Program-made: the position numbers and the translations under genes | Source: a gamma proteobacterium HTCC2207 | Lineage (GTDB): Bacteria; Pseudomonadota; Gammaproteobacteria; Pseudomonadales; Porticoccaceae | Assembly: GCA_905182855.1 (NCBI GenBank) | Contig: CAJJDA010000005.1 | Coordinates: 1-64,000, forward strand | Length of the DNA: 64,000 nt | Direction: 5' to 3' | The notes under the pieces: model-generated | Database searches by the model: none | The model's input: only the letters and a program-made list of their open reading frames with translations | What the model was told of the DNA's origin: nothing | Shown: piece by piece, positions 47,839 to 58,002 of the stretch | How the letters are laid out: each line of letters starts with the position of its first letter | Position numbering within the stretch: the stretch's first letter is position 1

Positions 47839-48936
47839 TTAAAGCCGCATAGGCATAACAACGTAAACGGCCTTGCCGTCGCCCGCGTCCTCGACAAGCG
47901 CACTACTATTAGAATCGGATAGGGTAAAGCGTATGTCAGCGCCTTTGATAACATTGAGCACATCCAGCAAGTAGCTCACATTGAAGCCAATCTCAAGGTC
48001 GTCCCCTAGATAGTCGACGGTTACCTCTTCCTCGGCTTCCTCCTGCTCAGGATTGTTAGCGACCATCTTAATAGCGCTATTTGAGAGCAGAATACGCACG
48101 CCACGGTACTTTTCATTCGATAAAATAGCCGTCCGCCCGAAGGCTTGCTTGAGAGAGGCACGATCACCCACCACCAATTTATCGCCACCCTTGGGCAACA
48201 CGCGATCGTAGTCAGGGTAGGCCCCGTCCACCAGCTTTGATGTGAAACAATAGTCCGGGCCAGTAATACGTATATGGTTTGAGCCCATAGCAACCTGAAC
48301 CTCACCCTCCCCAAGCAAGCGAGCAAGCTCCATAATCCCTTTCCGTGGAAGGATTGCACTGATAGTGTCCGCCACTTCAACCTCACAGATACAGTCACAC
48401 AGTGCCATGCGGTGTCCATCAGTGGCTACAGCCCGCAGTTTATTGGTCGTCAGCTCCCAAAGCATACCGTTCAGATAATACCTAACATCCTGCTGCGCCA
48501 TTGCAAAAGACGTAGCCTCAATCAATCCCTTCAACAGACTCCCCTGCACTGCAAAGGCAATACTTCTCTCACCCTCGTCAACCGAGGGAAACTCATTCGC
48601 CGGCAAGGTCGCCAATGTAAACTTACTGCGCCCACTCTTGAGCATTGCCTTTCCATCGCCGCTGGAAAAATCTACCTGAGCACCCTCGGGCAAGGAACGG
48701 CATATATCTAAGAATTTACGCGCTGACACGGTGACTTCACCCGCTTCCGCCGCAACCGAAACCTCGGTAGACCCAATAATCTCAACTTCGAGGTCCGTCC
48801 CAGTCAGAGATAACCTTGTACCATCAAGAGTCAACAACACATTAGACAAAATAGGCAGTGTTTGACGACGCTCTACAACACCGACAACTAACTGCAATGG
48901 GGATAATAAGGCTTCACGTGACAGGCTAAATTTCAT
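47839..48936 (-). CDS. dnaN: DNA polymerase III beta sliding clamp
   Basis: DnaN is the processivity clamp. The 365-residue product has family features throughout: MKFSLSREALLSPLQLVVGV, RRQTLPILSNVLL, TDLEVEI, ATDGHRMALC, and the C-terminal VYVVMPMRL. It lies between dnaA and recF in the standard order. Confidence 0.97.
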   Translation of the reverse strand: MKFSLSREALLSPLQLVVGVVERRQTLPILSNVLLTLDGTRLSLTGTDLEVEIIGSTEVSVAAEAGEVTVSARKFLDICRSLPEGAQVDFSSGDGKAMLKSGRSKFTLATLPANEFPSVDEGERSIAFAVQGSLLKGLIEATSFAMAQQDVRYYLNGMLWELTTNKLRAVATDGHRMALCDCICEVEVADTISAILPRKGIMELARLLGEGEVQVAMGSNHIRITGPDYCFTSKLVDGAYPDYDRVLPKGGDKLVVGDRASLKQAFGRTAILSNEKYRGVRILLSNSAIKMVANNPEQEEAEEEVTVDYLGDDLEIGFNVSYLLDVLNVIKGADIRFTLSDSNSSALVEDAGDGKAVYVVMPMRL

Positions 48937-49006
48937 GGTAATTCTCTATCTCCAAAACTCGATGGCTGGTTAAATGCTCACTCTTCTGCATTGATCTGAT
49001 GCTAGA

Positions 49007-50461
49007 TCAAGAAGACAGCGTCCTATATAAATTCTTAAGATCGCGCTGAACCTCGCGGTCAATACTCTCTAGTTCTTTCACCTTACGACACGCATGTAGA
49101 ACCGTCGTATGATCACGACCTCCAAACGACTCACCAATTTCAGGAAGACTGTGATTGGTTAGCTCCTTTGCAATCGACATCGCGACCTGTCTAGGTCGAG
49201 CTATGGAACGGCTGCGACGCTTAGAGAGCATGTCAGACATTTTCAATTTGTAGTAGTCAGCGACCACGCGCTGTATATTGTCTATCGTAACTAGCTTGTC
49301 CTGAAGTGCCAATAAATCTTTTAACGATTCACGAATTAAATCAATATCTATAGCCCTACCCGTAAACTGCGCATGCGCCAAAACCCGCTTTAGTGCACCC
49401 TCCAACTCGCGGACATTAGAGCGAATCCGCTGCGCTATAAAGAACGCTGCATCCTTTGATAGGGCCATGCCGGCTTGCTCTGCCTTATTGATTAAGATCG
49501 CCGCCCGAGTTTCTAGCTCAGGAGGCTCCACCGCCACCGTTAGACCCCAACCAAACCGACTCTTTAATCGCTCCTCAACGCCGTCGATTTCTTTCGGATA
49601 TCGATCACAGGTTAGGATCATCTGTTGACCACCCTCGAGTAGGGCGTTATAGGTATGGAAAAACTCCTCTTGCGACCGCTCTTTCCCAGAAAAAAACTGA
49701 ATATCATCAATCAACAACGCATCGACTGACCGATAGAAGCTCTTAAATTCATCGATTGCCTTAAGTTGTAGCGCCTTGACCATGTCAGCGACAAACCGTT
49801 CAGAATGCAGATACACAATTTTTGCATCCGGCTTCCTCTCGCGCATGGCATTACCCACAGCATGCATTAAATGCGTCTTACCCAGCCCCACCCCACCATA
49901 GATAAATAGGGGGTTATAGGATCCGCCAGGGTTTTCCGCCACCTGCTGAGCGGCCGCAAAAGCCAATTGATTAGATTTACCTTCAACAAAGCTATCGAAC
50001 GTGAAGTTTTTATTGAGATTGGTTTTTAGGCTACTCTCGGCAGCCGATTTTAACGTCGTTAGAGGCGCAGGAACATTACTAATAACCCGACCAGGAGAAC
50101 CATTGAACGCTGGTTGCTGCTGAAACGCCTCAGGCGCTACCTGCGGGGTTAATATTTGTGGCACCTGACCAGCAGCACCCCTAGAGAACTCCGGCGGACG
50201 AGGCTCACTGCACGACACAATCAGTGATACTCCAGACCAACCCTGCTCACCAAACAAATCCTGAATACGCGCGAGAAACTTGCTTTTCACCCACTCCTCA
50301 ATAAATCGATTAGGGGCCAATAGCTGAACGACTCCGTTGAGAGCGCTATCTGCGCGCACAACCAACGGGCGTATCCACGTATTGTACTGCTGCTCAGGCA
50401 ACTCATTGCGCAGCTGCCTTTGACACTGACTCCAAACCACTTCCGGCACATCAAACCCCAT
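49007..50461 (-). CDS. dnaA: Chromosomal replication initiator DnaA
   Basis: DnaA opens the origin. The 484-residue product has domain I ([20 protein letters not shown]), a Pro/Gln-rich domain II, the AAA+ domain with [19 protein letters not shown] near residue 185 and [13 protein letters not shown], and domain IV with the DnaA-box reader [15 protein letters not shown] near the end. Unlike in pseudomonads, its upstream neighbour is mnmE on the same strand, not the divergent rpmH. Confidence 0.98.
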   Translation of the reverse strand: MGFDVPEVVWSQCQRQLRNELPEQQYNTWIRPLVVRADSALNGVVQLLAPNRFIEEWVKSKFLARIQDLFGEQGWSGVSLIVSCSEPRPPEFSRGAAGQVPQILTPQVAPEAFQQQPAFNGSPGRVISNVPAPLTTLKSAAESSLKTNLNKNFTFDSFVEGKSNQLAFAAAQQVAENPGGSYNPLFIYGGVGLGKTHLMHAVGNAMRERKPDAKIVYLHSERFVADMVKALQLKAIDEFKSFYRSVDALLIDDIQFFSGKERSQEEFFHTYNALLEGGQQMILTCDRYPKEIDGVEERLKSRFGWGLTVAVEPPELETRAAILINKAEQAGMALSKDAAFFIAQRIRSNVRELEGALKRVLAHAQFTGRAIDIDLIRESLKDLLALQDKLVTIDNIQRVVADYYKLKMSDMLSKRRSRSIARPRQVAMSIAKELTNHSLPEIGESFGGRDHTTVLHACRKVKELESIDREVQRDLKNLYRTLSS

Positions 50462-50629
50462 TGTTGAGACCTTTCACGAAAAACCGATGGACACATCACT
50501 CTTGCCAATTGAGATCCAACCGCTGAACCTCAAATGGCCTCTATTGCGCACACCTTATCTATGTCGTTGACCAGACGACGATAGCCGATCCCTAGCCTCA
50601 TATGTCAAGCGTAGCCAATAATCCCGCGC

Positions 50630-50900
50630 CTGCGCCATTCTATACGCCAAAAACAGATTTATCCACAGCGCCCTCATAACAAAAAAACCCAAAATAAATT
50701 AATATGATTAAAAATCAACAGGTTAAGAAAGTTCAATTTATTTATTATCAACAGGACAAGAAAAAAAATTGATCGAAAAATGATCAAAGTTTGTGGATAA
50801 GCTGTGCGTATACAGCTTGCAACCAGTGTTTAACTATCAATTTCCCGATTTATAAAACAATTTACTGTAACCGAATAACTGTATGGTGACCGAGACTAAA
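50630..50900. other. Candidate oriC / dnaA upstream region with DnaA boxes
   Basis: The 446-base gap between dnaA and mnmE contains two perfect 9-mer DnaA boxes, TTATCCACA at 50659-50667 and its complement TGTGGATAA at 50792-50800, plus a one-mismatch box TTATCAACA at 50745-50753. Between them lies a very AT-rich stretch (about 50680-50775) that could unwind. Two GATC sites are at 50771-50774 and 50782-50785, and an AGCTGT/ACAGCT inverted pair at 50801-50818. Part of this may be the autoregulated dnaA promoter. The cluster fits an origin, but the neighbouring transcription does not diverge here. The remaining bases (50462-50629) show nothing I recognise. Confidence 0.65.
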
Positions 50901-50907
50901 AATTGAG

Positions 50908-52281
50908 TCACTTTCCGATACAGAACGAAGAAAAAATACGCCCCAAAAGGTCATCTGATGTGAACTGGCCAGTGATTCCTGCCAGCTGTTGTTGGGCTTG
51001 ACGTAAATCCTCGGCAAGTAACTCTCCCGCTCCTGCTATCTCGAGTTGCCTATTACCCTCTAGTACAAGCTCAAGAGCCTTTTGGAGAGCGTCAAGATGC
51101 CGTCGTCGCGCCAAAAATAACCCCTCACACTGCCCATTAAAACCGACACTCCTCTGTAAATATTGCGTAAGCCCAGCAACGCCGATTTTTTCCTTGGCCG
51201 AGATGGCAAAGGTTCTATCTCGGCCCTCAACCAGCCCGGGACTATGCCCTGAGCGATCTATCTTATTTAGCACAACCATCACCGACTGGTCCACATGCGG
51301 AAACCGTTCAAAGTACTCAGGCCAAATCGCCCGAAGATCCGGCTCATCAGTTTCGGTCGCATCGGCAACCAACATCACCAGATCCGCCTTTTCGATCTCC
51401 AACCATGCTCTGCGAACCCCCTCCAGCTCAACCTCGTCTTCAGTCTCCCTAAGCCCTGCCGTATCCACCACATTTAATGGCATCCCATCAAGCAAAATTC
51501 GCTCCCGTAGAACATCTCGTGTAGTGCCAGCAGTAGGATTAACAATCGCTGCCTCGTTGCCTGCTAGTGCATTAAGTAGACTAGACTTACCGACATTGGG
51601 CTTGCCGACCAAGACCACCGTCATGCCATCCCTGAGTAATGAGCCCTGTTGCGCACGACTAAGCACGTTACGAAGGTCAGACACCAAGGCCTGCAGATTC
51701 TTTAACAGTCTTTCATCAGCAAGAAAATCTATCTCTTCCTCAGGAAAATCAATGGCCGCTTCAACATGAATCCTAAGCTCTATCAATCTTTCGACCAGCG
51801 CGCAGATAAGAACGGAAAACTCTCCCTGCATTGACCGTACCGCAGATCGAGCGCCTTGTATCGAAGACGCGTCGATTAAGTCCGCAATAGCCTCCGCCTG
51901 CGCCAAGTCCATTTTGTCATTCAAAAAAGCGCGTTCACTAAACTCTCCCGGTCTTGCCAAACGCGCCCCCAACTCAACACAGCGGGCAATCAACCTATCA
52001 AGAACCACCATCCCACCATGTCCCTGTAATTCAAGAACATTCTCACCCGTAAATGAGTGAGGATTTGAAAAGTAAAGCGCAATGCCTTGGTCAATAACCT
52101 CACCTTGGTCATCTAGAAAGGAGCAGAACGTGGCGCATCGTGGACTCAACGCCGGCCTAGCCAAAAGCCCAACGAAAAAGGCGTTTAAATCAACCATACC
52201 AGACAATCGAACGACCCCAACGCCACCGCGACCAGGGGCCGTAGCTATAGCCGCAATCACATCCGTATCATTTTTTAACAT
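50908..52281 (-). CDS. mnmE: tRNA modification GTPase MnmE (TrmE)
   Basis: MnmE with MnmG makes the cmnm5 modification of wobble uridine. The 457-residue product has the N-terminal folate-binding domain ([20 protein letters not shown]), an inserted G domain ([27 protein letters not shown]), and the C-terminal catalytic FCIGK. It lies downstream of yidC behind a probable terminator, and its partner mnmG is 3 kb away on the opposite strand; the two are commonly adjacent and co-oriented. Confidence 0.97.
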   Translation of the reverse strand: MLKNDTDVIAAIATAPGRGGVGVVRLSGMVDLNAFFVGLLARPALSPRCATFCSFLDDQGEVIDQGIALYFSNPHSFTGENVLELQGHGGMVVLDRLIARCVELGARLARPGEFSERAFLNDKMDLAQAEAIADLIDASSIQGARSAVRSMQGEFSVLICALVERLIELRIHVEAAIDFPEEEIDFLADERLLKNLQALVSDLRNVLSRAQQGSLLRDGMTVVLVGKPNVGKSSLLNALAGNEAAIVNPTAGTTRDVLRERILLDGMPLNVVDTAGLRETEDEVELEGVRRAWLEIEKADLVMLVADATETDEPDLRAIWPEYFERFPHVDQSVMVVLNKIDRSGHSPGLVEGRDRTFAISAKEKIGVAGLTQYLQRSVGFNGQCEGLFLARRRHLDALQKALELVLEGNRQLEIAGAGELLAEDLRQAQQQLAGITGQFTSDDLLGRIFSSFCIGK

Positions 52282-52313
52282 GGATCACCTAGCCTTAAAG
52301 AAAATGGCACTAA

Positions 52314-52341
52314 AAAAGGCCCCCTGAGGAGCCTTTTTTGC
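52314..52341 (-). terminator. Intrinsic terminator between yidC and mnmE
   Basis: On the minus strand AAAAAAGGC and GCCTTTTTT pair around a short, partly paired CTCCTCAGGGG loop, ending in a T run. It lies 15 bases after the yidC stop, so it would end the rpmH-rnpA-yidD-yidC transcript. mnmE then needs read-through or its own promoter in the 52281-52313 region. Confidence 0.65.
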
Positions 52342-52355
52342 TTTGCCGTTCACTG

Positions 52356-54023
52356 CTATTTGCCTTTGCCACTGCTAAGTAGCTGGCGATTAACGTACCA
52401 CTGTTGCGCCATAGAAAGCAGGTTATTAATGGTCCAATAAAGCACCAAGCCTGCCGGAAAGACCATAAAGAAAAACGTAAAAGCTATCGGCATAATTTGC
52501 ATCACTTTAGCTTGCATAGGATCTGTGGGCATCGGTTGCATTTTCTGCATTAACAACATGCTTGCGCCCATTACCAAAGGTAAAATAAAATAAGGGTCCT
52601 TAGCTGATAGATCTTGAATCCAAAATATCCAAGGGGCATGCCGTATTTCAACCGATTCCAAAAGTACCCAGTACAGCGAAAGAAACACTGGCATTTGCAG
52701 CAGCATGGGGAAGCACCCACCCGCTGGATTAACTTTTTCCTTCTTATATAAACCCATCAACTCCTGAGACATCTTCTGCCGATCGTCACCATAGAGCTCC
52801 TTTAATCGCGCCATCTCAGGTTGCAAATTACGCATCTTCGCCATAGATTTAAGGCTCGTCGCCGATAGCGGGTAGAGGAGAATTTTTATCGCCAATGTTA
52901 ACAGGATGATAGACCAACCCCAATTGCCGATAACATCATGAATCCACTTCATAACAAAAAATATCGGTTTTGCAAGCATCCACAAAAACCCATAGTCCAC
53001 CGTTAAGTCCAGGTATTCCGCTAGCTCTGCAAGTTTAGTTTGATCTTTAGGCCCAACATAAAACTGCGCTACATAGCTGCCACTTTCACCCGCTAAAACA
53101 GTTAGCGGCTGTCCAGTGAACCCCATAAGATAGACGTCCTTGCTAGGCAGTTTGCGGAGGCTATATTGATTTTGGTCACCTGCTGGCGGGATCCAAGCAC
53201 TGATAAAGTAATGTTGCACCATTGCCACCCAACCACCAACGATAGATCCCTCTACTTTCTTTTCTTCCATATCAGAGAAATCATGCTTGGCGAAATTCTT
53301 CTCCTCTTCCCGCAGCGCGGCCCCAAGATAGGGACGAACACCCGCCGAAGACACAGGTGGTGCATGTGAATCCCTTTTAATTTGCCCATAAAACGTGGCA
53401 TTCCAATCTAATGATGTGCCATTGTTAATCTGGTACGCAACCGCAATGTCATAACCTGTCCGGCTAAAGGTAAAGCGCTTCACCAACCGCACGCCTTCTT
53501 GATAGAAGCTAAGATCAACATTTAACAGCTCACTACCATCATTAAAGTCATATGCGTTAGAAGAAGTCGAAAATTGAGGTCGACCCGCGCGAGTATCAGT
53601 ACCATTTGGCCCCACTAAACCACTTTGGGCTATATAGACATTGTTGGCGGTACGATTCAATAACTGAAACGGTTTCCCTCCGTCATCAGCCATCTTAGTT
53701 AGGTGTTTCAAAAGGTTCACTTCGATAATGTCACCACCCAGGGTATCAATTATCACCTCCAATACGTCACTTCGCACCCGCACTAGATTATATTCTTTCG
53801 GCAATACAACTGCCGACGGTGCAAACTTTGTGATCAATTCAGGAACCTCGTTATCACCCTGCAAACGTACTTCAGGAATCAAAGAATCACCTGCAGGCAT
53901 GGCATAGCTGCTCTGCTGAACGACATCTGGCTCAAGGCCCTCTTGAAACTGGGTCCACTGTATAACCAGTAACCACGCGACAATCGCCATACCACCCAAT
54001 AAAGTTGCTTTAAGCCAATCCAT
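52356..54023 (-). CDS. yidC: Membrane protein insertase YidC
   Basis: YidC inserts membrane proteins and assists SecYEG. The 555-residue product has the N-terminal helix, the large periplasmic domain, and the conserved C-terminal helices: VIGNWGWSIILLTLAIKILL, the hydrophilic-groove region LKELYGDDRQKMSQELMGLY, PAGGCFPMLLQMPVFLSLYW and the final FPAGLVLYWTINNLLSMAQQ. It follows yidD by five bases. Confidence 0.97.
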   Translation of the reverse strand: MDWLKATLLGGMAIVAWLLVIQWTQFQEGLEPDVVQQSSYAMPAGDSLIPEVRLQGDNEVPELITKFAPSAVVLPKEYNLVRVRSDVLEVIIDTLGGDIIEVNLLKHLTKMADDGGKPFQLLNRTANNVYIAQSGLVGPNGTDTRAGRPQFSTSSNAYDFNDGSELLNVDLSFYQEGVRLVKRFTFSRTGYDIAVAYQINNGTSLDWNATFYGQIKRDSHAPPVSSAGVRPYLGAALREEEKNFAKHDFSDMEEKKVEGSIVGGWVAMVQHYFISAWIPPAGDQNQYSLRKLPSKDVYLMGFTGQPLTVLAGESGSYVAQFYVGPKDQTKLAELAEYLDLTVDYGFLWMLAKPIFFVMKWIHDVIGNWGWSIILLTLAIKILLYPLSATSLKSMAKMRNLQPEMARLKELYGDDRQKMSQELMGLYKKEKVNPAGGCFPMLLQMPVFLSLYWVLLESVEIRHAPWIFWIQDLSAKDPYFILPLVMGASMLLMQKMQPMPTDPMQAKVMQIMPIAFTFFFMVFPAGLVLYWTINNLLSMAQQWYVNRQLLSSGKGK

Positions 54024-54028
54024 CTTTT

Positions 54029-54313
54029 CTATAACTCTTTGTTTTTGTTAGCGTAGTGTGATGTCTCGCAGCTGTCATCACCAGGCATCACTGGGTCGTA
54101 ACCCCCAGCATGCAGGGGATGACATTTACAGAGCCTTCTCACGGTAAGATAAAATCCCTTAATAAACCCAAACTGGCTAAAAGCCTCTTCAGCATAGTGG
54201 GAGCAGCTCGGATGAAACCTGCAATTACTGCCGAACAGCGGGCTAAGTGCTATCTGGTAAAACTCTATTACTTTGATTGCCACTCTGCGCATTTTATGTT
54301 CTCTGCTGCTCAT
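54029..54313 (-). CDS. yidD: Membrane protein insertion efficiency factor YidD
   Basis: YidD is a small peripheral membrane protein that aids YidC. The 94-residue product shows FYQIALSPLFGSNCRFHPSC, SHYAEEAF and CHPLHAGGYDPV, with the family's conserved Cys. It overlaps the rnpA end by 20 bases. Confidence 0.95.
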   Translation of the reverse strand: MSSREHKMRRVAIKVIEFYQIALSPLFGSNCRFHPSCSHYAEEAFSQFGFIKGFYLTVRRLCKCHPLHAGGYDPVMPGDDSCETSHYANKNKEL

Positions 54314-54659
54314 GGCGCTGACGGAGTCTGCACCAAGATTGCTGCAACAACAAGTTCATATCTTCTGGCGTCATCTGATCCGCTCCCTTTCTAGCCAGGA
54401 ACACAATATCTAAGGGTACAAGGAACTCAAATTGCCGAAAAGTCTCACGGACCACGCGCTTAACAGAGTTGCGCCCGACAGCCGTAGGAATATTTTTTTT
54501 GCCAATGACCAACCCCAGTCTCGATTGACCGGCGTTGCTAGGAATAGCTAATAGAAGAAGTTTTGGATGAGCAACTTTGACCACATTGCTATCAAACACC
54601 TCTTTATATTCAGAGGCTTTGAGAAGACGACGGCTTTTACTGAAAGCAAAACTGGGCAC
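54294..54659 (-). CDS. rnpA: Ribonuclease P protein component
   Basis: RnpA is the protein subunit of RNase P. The 121-residue product has FSKSRRLLKASEYKEVFDS and the signature GRNSVKRVVRETFR, the RNA-contacting RNR motif being RNSVKR. I choose GTG 54659 (MPSFAFSKSRRLL), similar in length to relatives; TTG 54668 would place the AAAGG ribosome site too close. It follows rpmH by about 14 bases. Confidence 0.94.
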   Translation of the reverse strand: MPSFAFSKSRRLLKASEYKEVFDSNVVKVAHPKLLLLAIPSNAGQSRLGLVIGKKNIPTAVGRNSVKRVVRETFRQFEFLVPLDIVFLARKGADQMTPEDMNLLLQQSWCRLRQRHEQQRT

Positions 54660-54673
54660 AGAGCCCAAGACCT

Positions 54674-54808
54674 TTACGCTGACAAGCGCTTACGGCCCTT
54701 TGCTCGACGCCTATTTAGCACCGCTCGGCCACCTGGCGTAGCCATACGCGCTCTAAATCCATGGGTACGCTTGCGCTTTAAGTTACTAGGTTGAAATGTT
54801 CTTTTCAT
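54674..54808 (-). CDS. rpmH: Ribosomal protein L34
   Basis: The 44-residue product ([20 protein letters not shown] at its start, [12 protein letters not shown] at its end) is L34, complete and of normal length. It is the first gene of the rpmH-rnpA-yidD-yidC transcript, with a strong promoter 45 bases upstream. Confidence 0.98.
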   Translation of the reverse strand: MKRTFQPSNLKRKRTHGFRARMATPGGRAVLNRRRAKGRKRLSA

Positions 54809-54852
54809 TATCTTGCTTCCAAAGAATTTGCGGTGCTTATTTCAGGCGGAGA

Positions 54853-54881
54853 ATTTTAATGAAATTACTGTCTCATATCAA
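54853..54881 (-). promoter_or_regulatory. Sigma-70 promoter of rpmH operon
   Basis: On the minus strand TTGATA (54881-54876), a 17-base spacer and TAAAAT (54858-54853) form a near-consensus promoter, correctly placed before rpmH. Confidence 0.7.
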
Positions 54882-55425
54882 TGATTTATTACGCTAATAT
54901 CGATAATACTACTGCGAAGCACTCCTAGCACCACTCCTAAATGACGTCAGCATACCAACCAGCACAGGCCAGACCGAACTACTCACAGCTTATCAACGGT
55001 ATTCGCCCAACAATTCTGAGCGGACGGACACAAATTTATTTTCTGTGTAAGGTCTCTGAGTAACCGTAAAACTTACACACAGTTATTCGGCACCGAACGA
55101 AACAGAGCGCGGAACGCCCAATTTAATACCAGTGGTCGCAATAAATAACCCCAGACCATCAACATTGCTCCCCACCCTCTTATACTGACGATTTAGCCAT
55201 ATAAGTAGTTAAGATAAAACGATATTTTAATCTTACCCACAAAAAGAGGCGACCCTAATAACAATAACAATAAACTAATATCTACTATATATAGATAATA
55301 TTATTAACTAATTAAACCAAATGGTCAGGTTAACCACAGGCAAAACTACTCAACAAAAAATGCTTATTTTTTATCCTTACACCCGTATAATGGCCGACTG
55401 GACCCAACAGCGACCTGACCGGCTT
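54882..55425. other. Gene-free divergent region between rpmH and mnmG; second origin candidate
   Basis: This 544-base stretch separates the leftward gyrB-to-rpmH block from the rightward mnmG-to-atp block. It contains imperfect DnaA-like 9-mers (TTATCAACG at 54990-54998, TTACCCACA at 55233-55241) but no perfect box. Bases 55255-55320 are extremely AT-rich, like an unwinding element. The E. coli origin also lies next to mnmG with its AT-rich repeats on the mnmG side. An open frame from 55321 joins mnmG in phase but lacks a ribosome site. No RNA gene was recognised. Confidence 0.45.
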
Positions 55426-57306
55426 ATGCAATACCCAAATACATTCGATGTGATCGTTATAGGCGGAGGCCACGCAGGAACAGAGGCGAGCCTTGCTGCG
55501 GCACGTATGGGTTGTACTACGCTGCTGCTAACGCACAACATAGAAACATTGGGGCAAATGTCTTGTAATCCCGCAATCGGTGGAATTGGGAAAAGTCATC
55601 TTGTTAAAGAAATCGATGCTCTTGGCGGTGCCATGGCAGTCGCCACGGACTTCAGTGGCATCCAATTTAGAATGCTTAACGGAAGAAAAGGCCCTGCAGT
55701 CCGAGCTACTCGAGCTCAGGCCGATCGAATTCGTTACAAGGCAGCCATTCGCCACATGTTGGAAAACCAGCCAAACTTGACCATCTTTCAGCAAGCAGTT
55801 GATGACCTAATAATTGAAGGCGATCAAGTTACGGGCGCAATTACACAGATGGGTTTACGTATCTCGGCCAAAACCGTTGTGGTTACCGCTGGAACTTTTT
55901 TGGCAGGCAAGGTACATATTGGCTTAGAGAATCATGCTGCAGGTCGAGCTGGAGACCCTCCATCAGAGAATCTTGCGGCCAAGCTACGAGATCTACCGTT
56001 TCGTGTCGGTCGACTGAAGACAGGGACGCCTCCAAGAATTGATGCACGCAGCGTTAATTTTACCCACTTGGCAGAGCAGTGGGGCGATAACCCAGAGCCC
56101 ATCATGTCTTACATGGGACGACTGGAAGATCACCCTAAGCAAACTTGTTGTTGGATTACTTACACTAACACCAAAACACACGACATTATCCGCGGCGGTA
56201 TGGACCGGTCGCCGATGTATACCGGTGTGATCGATGGGGTTGGCCCAAGATACTGCCCCTCTATTGAAGACAAGGTAGTCCGCTTTGCCGACAAAGACAG
56301 CCACCAAATCTTTATAGAGCCGGAGGGATTAGACACCCATGAGCTTTACCCTAATGGGATTTCAACCAGCCTACCATTTGATGTGCAACTCGACTTAGTT
56401 CGATCCATAGTCGGATTTGAAAATGCGCATATCAGTCGACCAGGTTACGCGATTGAGTACGACTATTTTAATCCACAGGATCTTAAATACTCACTCGAAA
56501 CCAAATCAATTAATGGGTTATTTTTTGCAGGCCAAATAAATGGAACAACTGGCTACGAAGAGGCTGCTGCTCAAGGGCTACTTGCTGGTTTAAACGCTGC
56601 TCGTCAGGTTCAGGAAGAGGAAAGTTGGTGCCCTACTAGAGATACAGCTTACATGGGAGTTTTGGTTGATGATCTTATTAGAATGGGTACGGCAGAACCC
56701 TATCGTATGTTTACTAGCCGAGCCGAATATCGTCTAATTTTGAGAGAAGACAATGCGGACCAGCGTTTAACCGAAAAAGGCCGCGAGTTGGGGTTGGTTA
56801 ATGATTATAGATGGGAGCATTTTTGTGACAAACGTGAAGCTATAGAATTAGAGCGTCAGCGACTCAAAGATACCTGGGTACAGGCGGGAACTCCTGCTGC
56901 AAAAAATCTGGCGACACATATCGAAAATAATATTACTCATGAATATTCTCTGTATGACCTATTAAAGAGGCCATTGACACTCAATTACACCATTATTAAC
57001 TCTGCCTATCTCAAAAGCCCGGACATCGCGGTTACAGTAAAGGTAGCCGAGCAGATAGAAATCGAAGCAAAATACTCAGGCTACATAACTCGGCAACAAG
57101 CCGAGGTGGATAAGTTGCAGCGCCACGAAAATACTCGTATCCCAACAGATTTTAATTACAGTAATATCAGTGGCTTATCTAATGAGATAAAACAAAAGCT
57201 AAGCGAGGCATTGCCAGCAACTCTGGCGCGTGCATCCCGAGTTCCAGGGGTTACACCTGCAGCTATCTCATTACTGTTGGTAATGCTTAAAAAACATGTC
57301 GCCTAA
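55426..57306 (+). CDS. mnmG: tRNA uridine modification enzyme MnmG (GidA)
   Basis: MnmG is the FAD/NADH enzyme that works with MnmE. The product of about 626 residues has the dinucleotide fold [20 protein letters not shown] at the start, [20 protein letters not shown] near residue 45, [10 protein letters not shown], and [18 protein letters not shown] choose ATG 55426 ([15 protein letters not shown]) from the family N-terminus; in-frame ATGs at 55321, 55360 and 55390 would add up to 35 residues. It overlaps the probable rsmG start. Confidence 0.96.
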   Translation: MQYPNTFDVIVIGGGHAGTEASLAAARMGCTTLLLTHNIETLGQMSCNPAIGGIGKSHLVKEIDALGGAMAVATDFSGIQFRMLNGRKGPAVRATRAQADRIRYKAAIRHMLENQPNLTIFQQAVDDLIIEGDQVTGAITQMGLRISAKTVVVTAGTFLAGKVHIGLENHAAGRAGDPPSENLAAKLRDLPFRVGRLKTGTPPRIDARSVNFTHLAEQWGDNPEPIMSYMGRLEDHPKQTCCWITYTNTKTHDIIRGGMDRSPMYTGVIDGVGPRYCPSIEDKVVRFADKDSHQIFIEPEGLDTHELYPNGISTSLPFDVQLDLVRSIVGFENAHISRPGYAIEYDYFNPQDLKYSLETKSINGLFFAGQINGTTGYEEAAAQGLLAGLNAARQVQEEESWCPTRDTAYMGVLVDDLIRMGTAEPYRMFTSRAEYRLILREDNADQRLTEKGRELGLVNDYRWEHFCDKREAIELERQRLKDTWVQAGTPAAKNLATHIENNITHEYSLYDLLKRPLTLNYTIINSAYLKSPDIAVTVKVAEQIEIEAKYSGYITRQQAEVDKLQRHENTRIPTDFNYSNISGLSNEIKQKLSEALPATLARASRVPGVTPAAISLLLVMLKKHVA

Positions 57307-57984
57307 ATTATCTGCTCGCTCTCACGCACATTGATGCTCAAGGACAGTATCGACAACTGCTGGCCGAAGGTATAGCCGCACTAAATATTGACTGCAGTCC
57401 TAAGCAGCTAGAGTCTGCTGATGCAGTATCTTGATTTGCTGGTGCGCTGGAATAACACCTACAACTTAACGGCTATTCGTGAACCAATCGCAATGATAGG
57501 CCTACATCTTCTCGACAGCTTGGCAGTGCACAGCCACATAACGGACAAGAAAAGATTGATTGATGTCGGCACAGGGCCGGGCTTGCCGGGTATTCCCTTG
57601 GCTATCATGAACCCAGATAAGCACTTTAGCCTGCTTGACAGTGCCGGAAAAAAAACCCGCTTTCTGTTTCAGGTGCGAACCGAACTTGAGTTGGAAAATG
57701 TAATTGAAATTAATAAGCGTGCAGAGGCCTATGAACCTCTTGAGCACTACGATACTGTTTTAAGTCGCGCATTTAGCTCGCTTTCTGATATGTTGGACAC
57801 CTGCGAACACCTACTTACAACTCAGGGGTGCTTTATGGCGATGAAAGGAAGGCTGTCAGAATCGGAATTGGCAGGCATATCGAGCCGCTATAGTGTTGAC
57901 GAGGTGTGTCGATTAAATATTCTTGAGGTTGAAGGTGAGCGACACCTGGTCACCCTTACTCACAACAAACTTAGTTCAGACTAA
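57296..57984 (+). CDS. rsmG: 16S rRNA (guanine-527-N7)-methyltransferase RsmG (GidB), two apparent frameshifts
   Basis: The main frame (57421-57984) has [20 protein letters not shown], the SAM motif [17 protein letters not shown] and VLSRAFSSL, but lacks the N-terminal helices. These are present in other phases upstream: ATG 57296, overlapping the mnmG stop by 11 bases as is common, gives [11 protein letters not shown]; then from about 57330 the next phase gives [20 protein letters not shown] and KQLESA up to 57420. One surplus base near 57328-57332 and one near 57418-57421 would restore a normal RsmG of about 229 residues. It methylates G527 of 16S rRNA. Confidence 0.85.
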
Positions 57985-58002
57985 TAAAAGGTAAAAGACT
58001 CG

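Noticed and set aside
48914-48924. TTCACGTGAC in dnaN as a parS site
   Set aside because: Only the central CACGTG core matches; the TGTTCC/GGAACA arms are missing. The same holds for CACGTG near 15836 and 45541.
55321-55425. MnmG N-terminal extension from ATG 55321
   Set aside because: The 35 added residues match nothing in the family and fall in AT-rich non-coding-like DNA.
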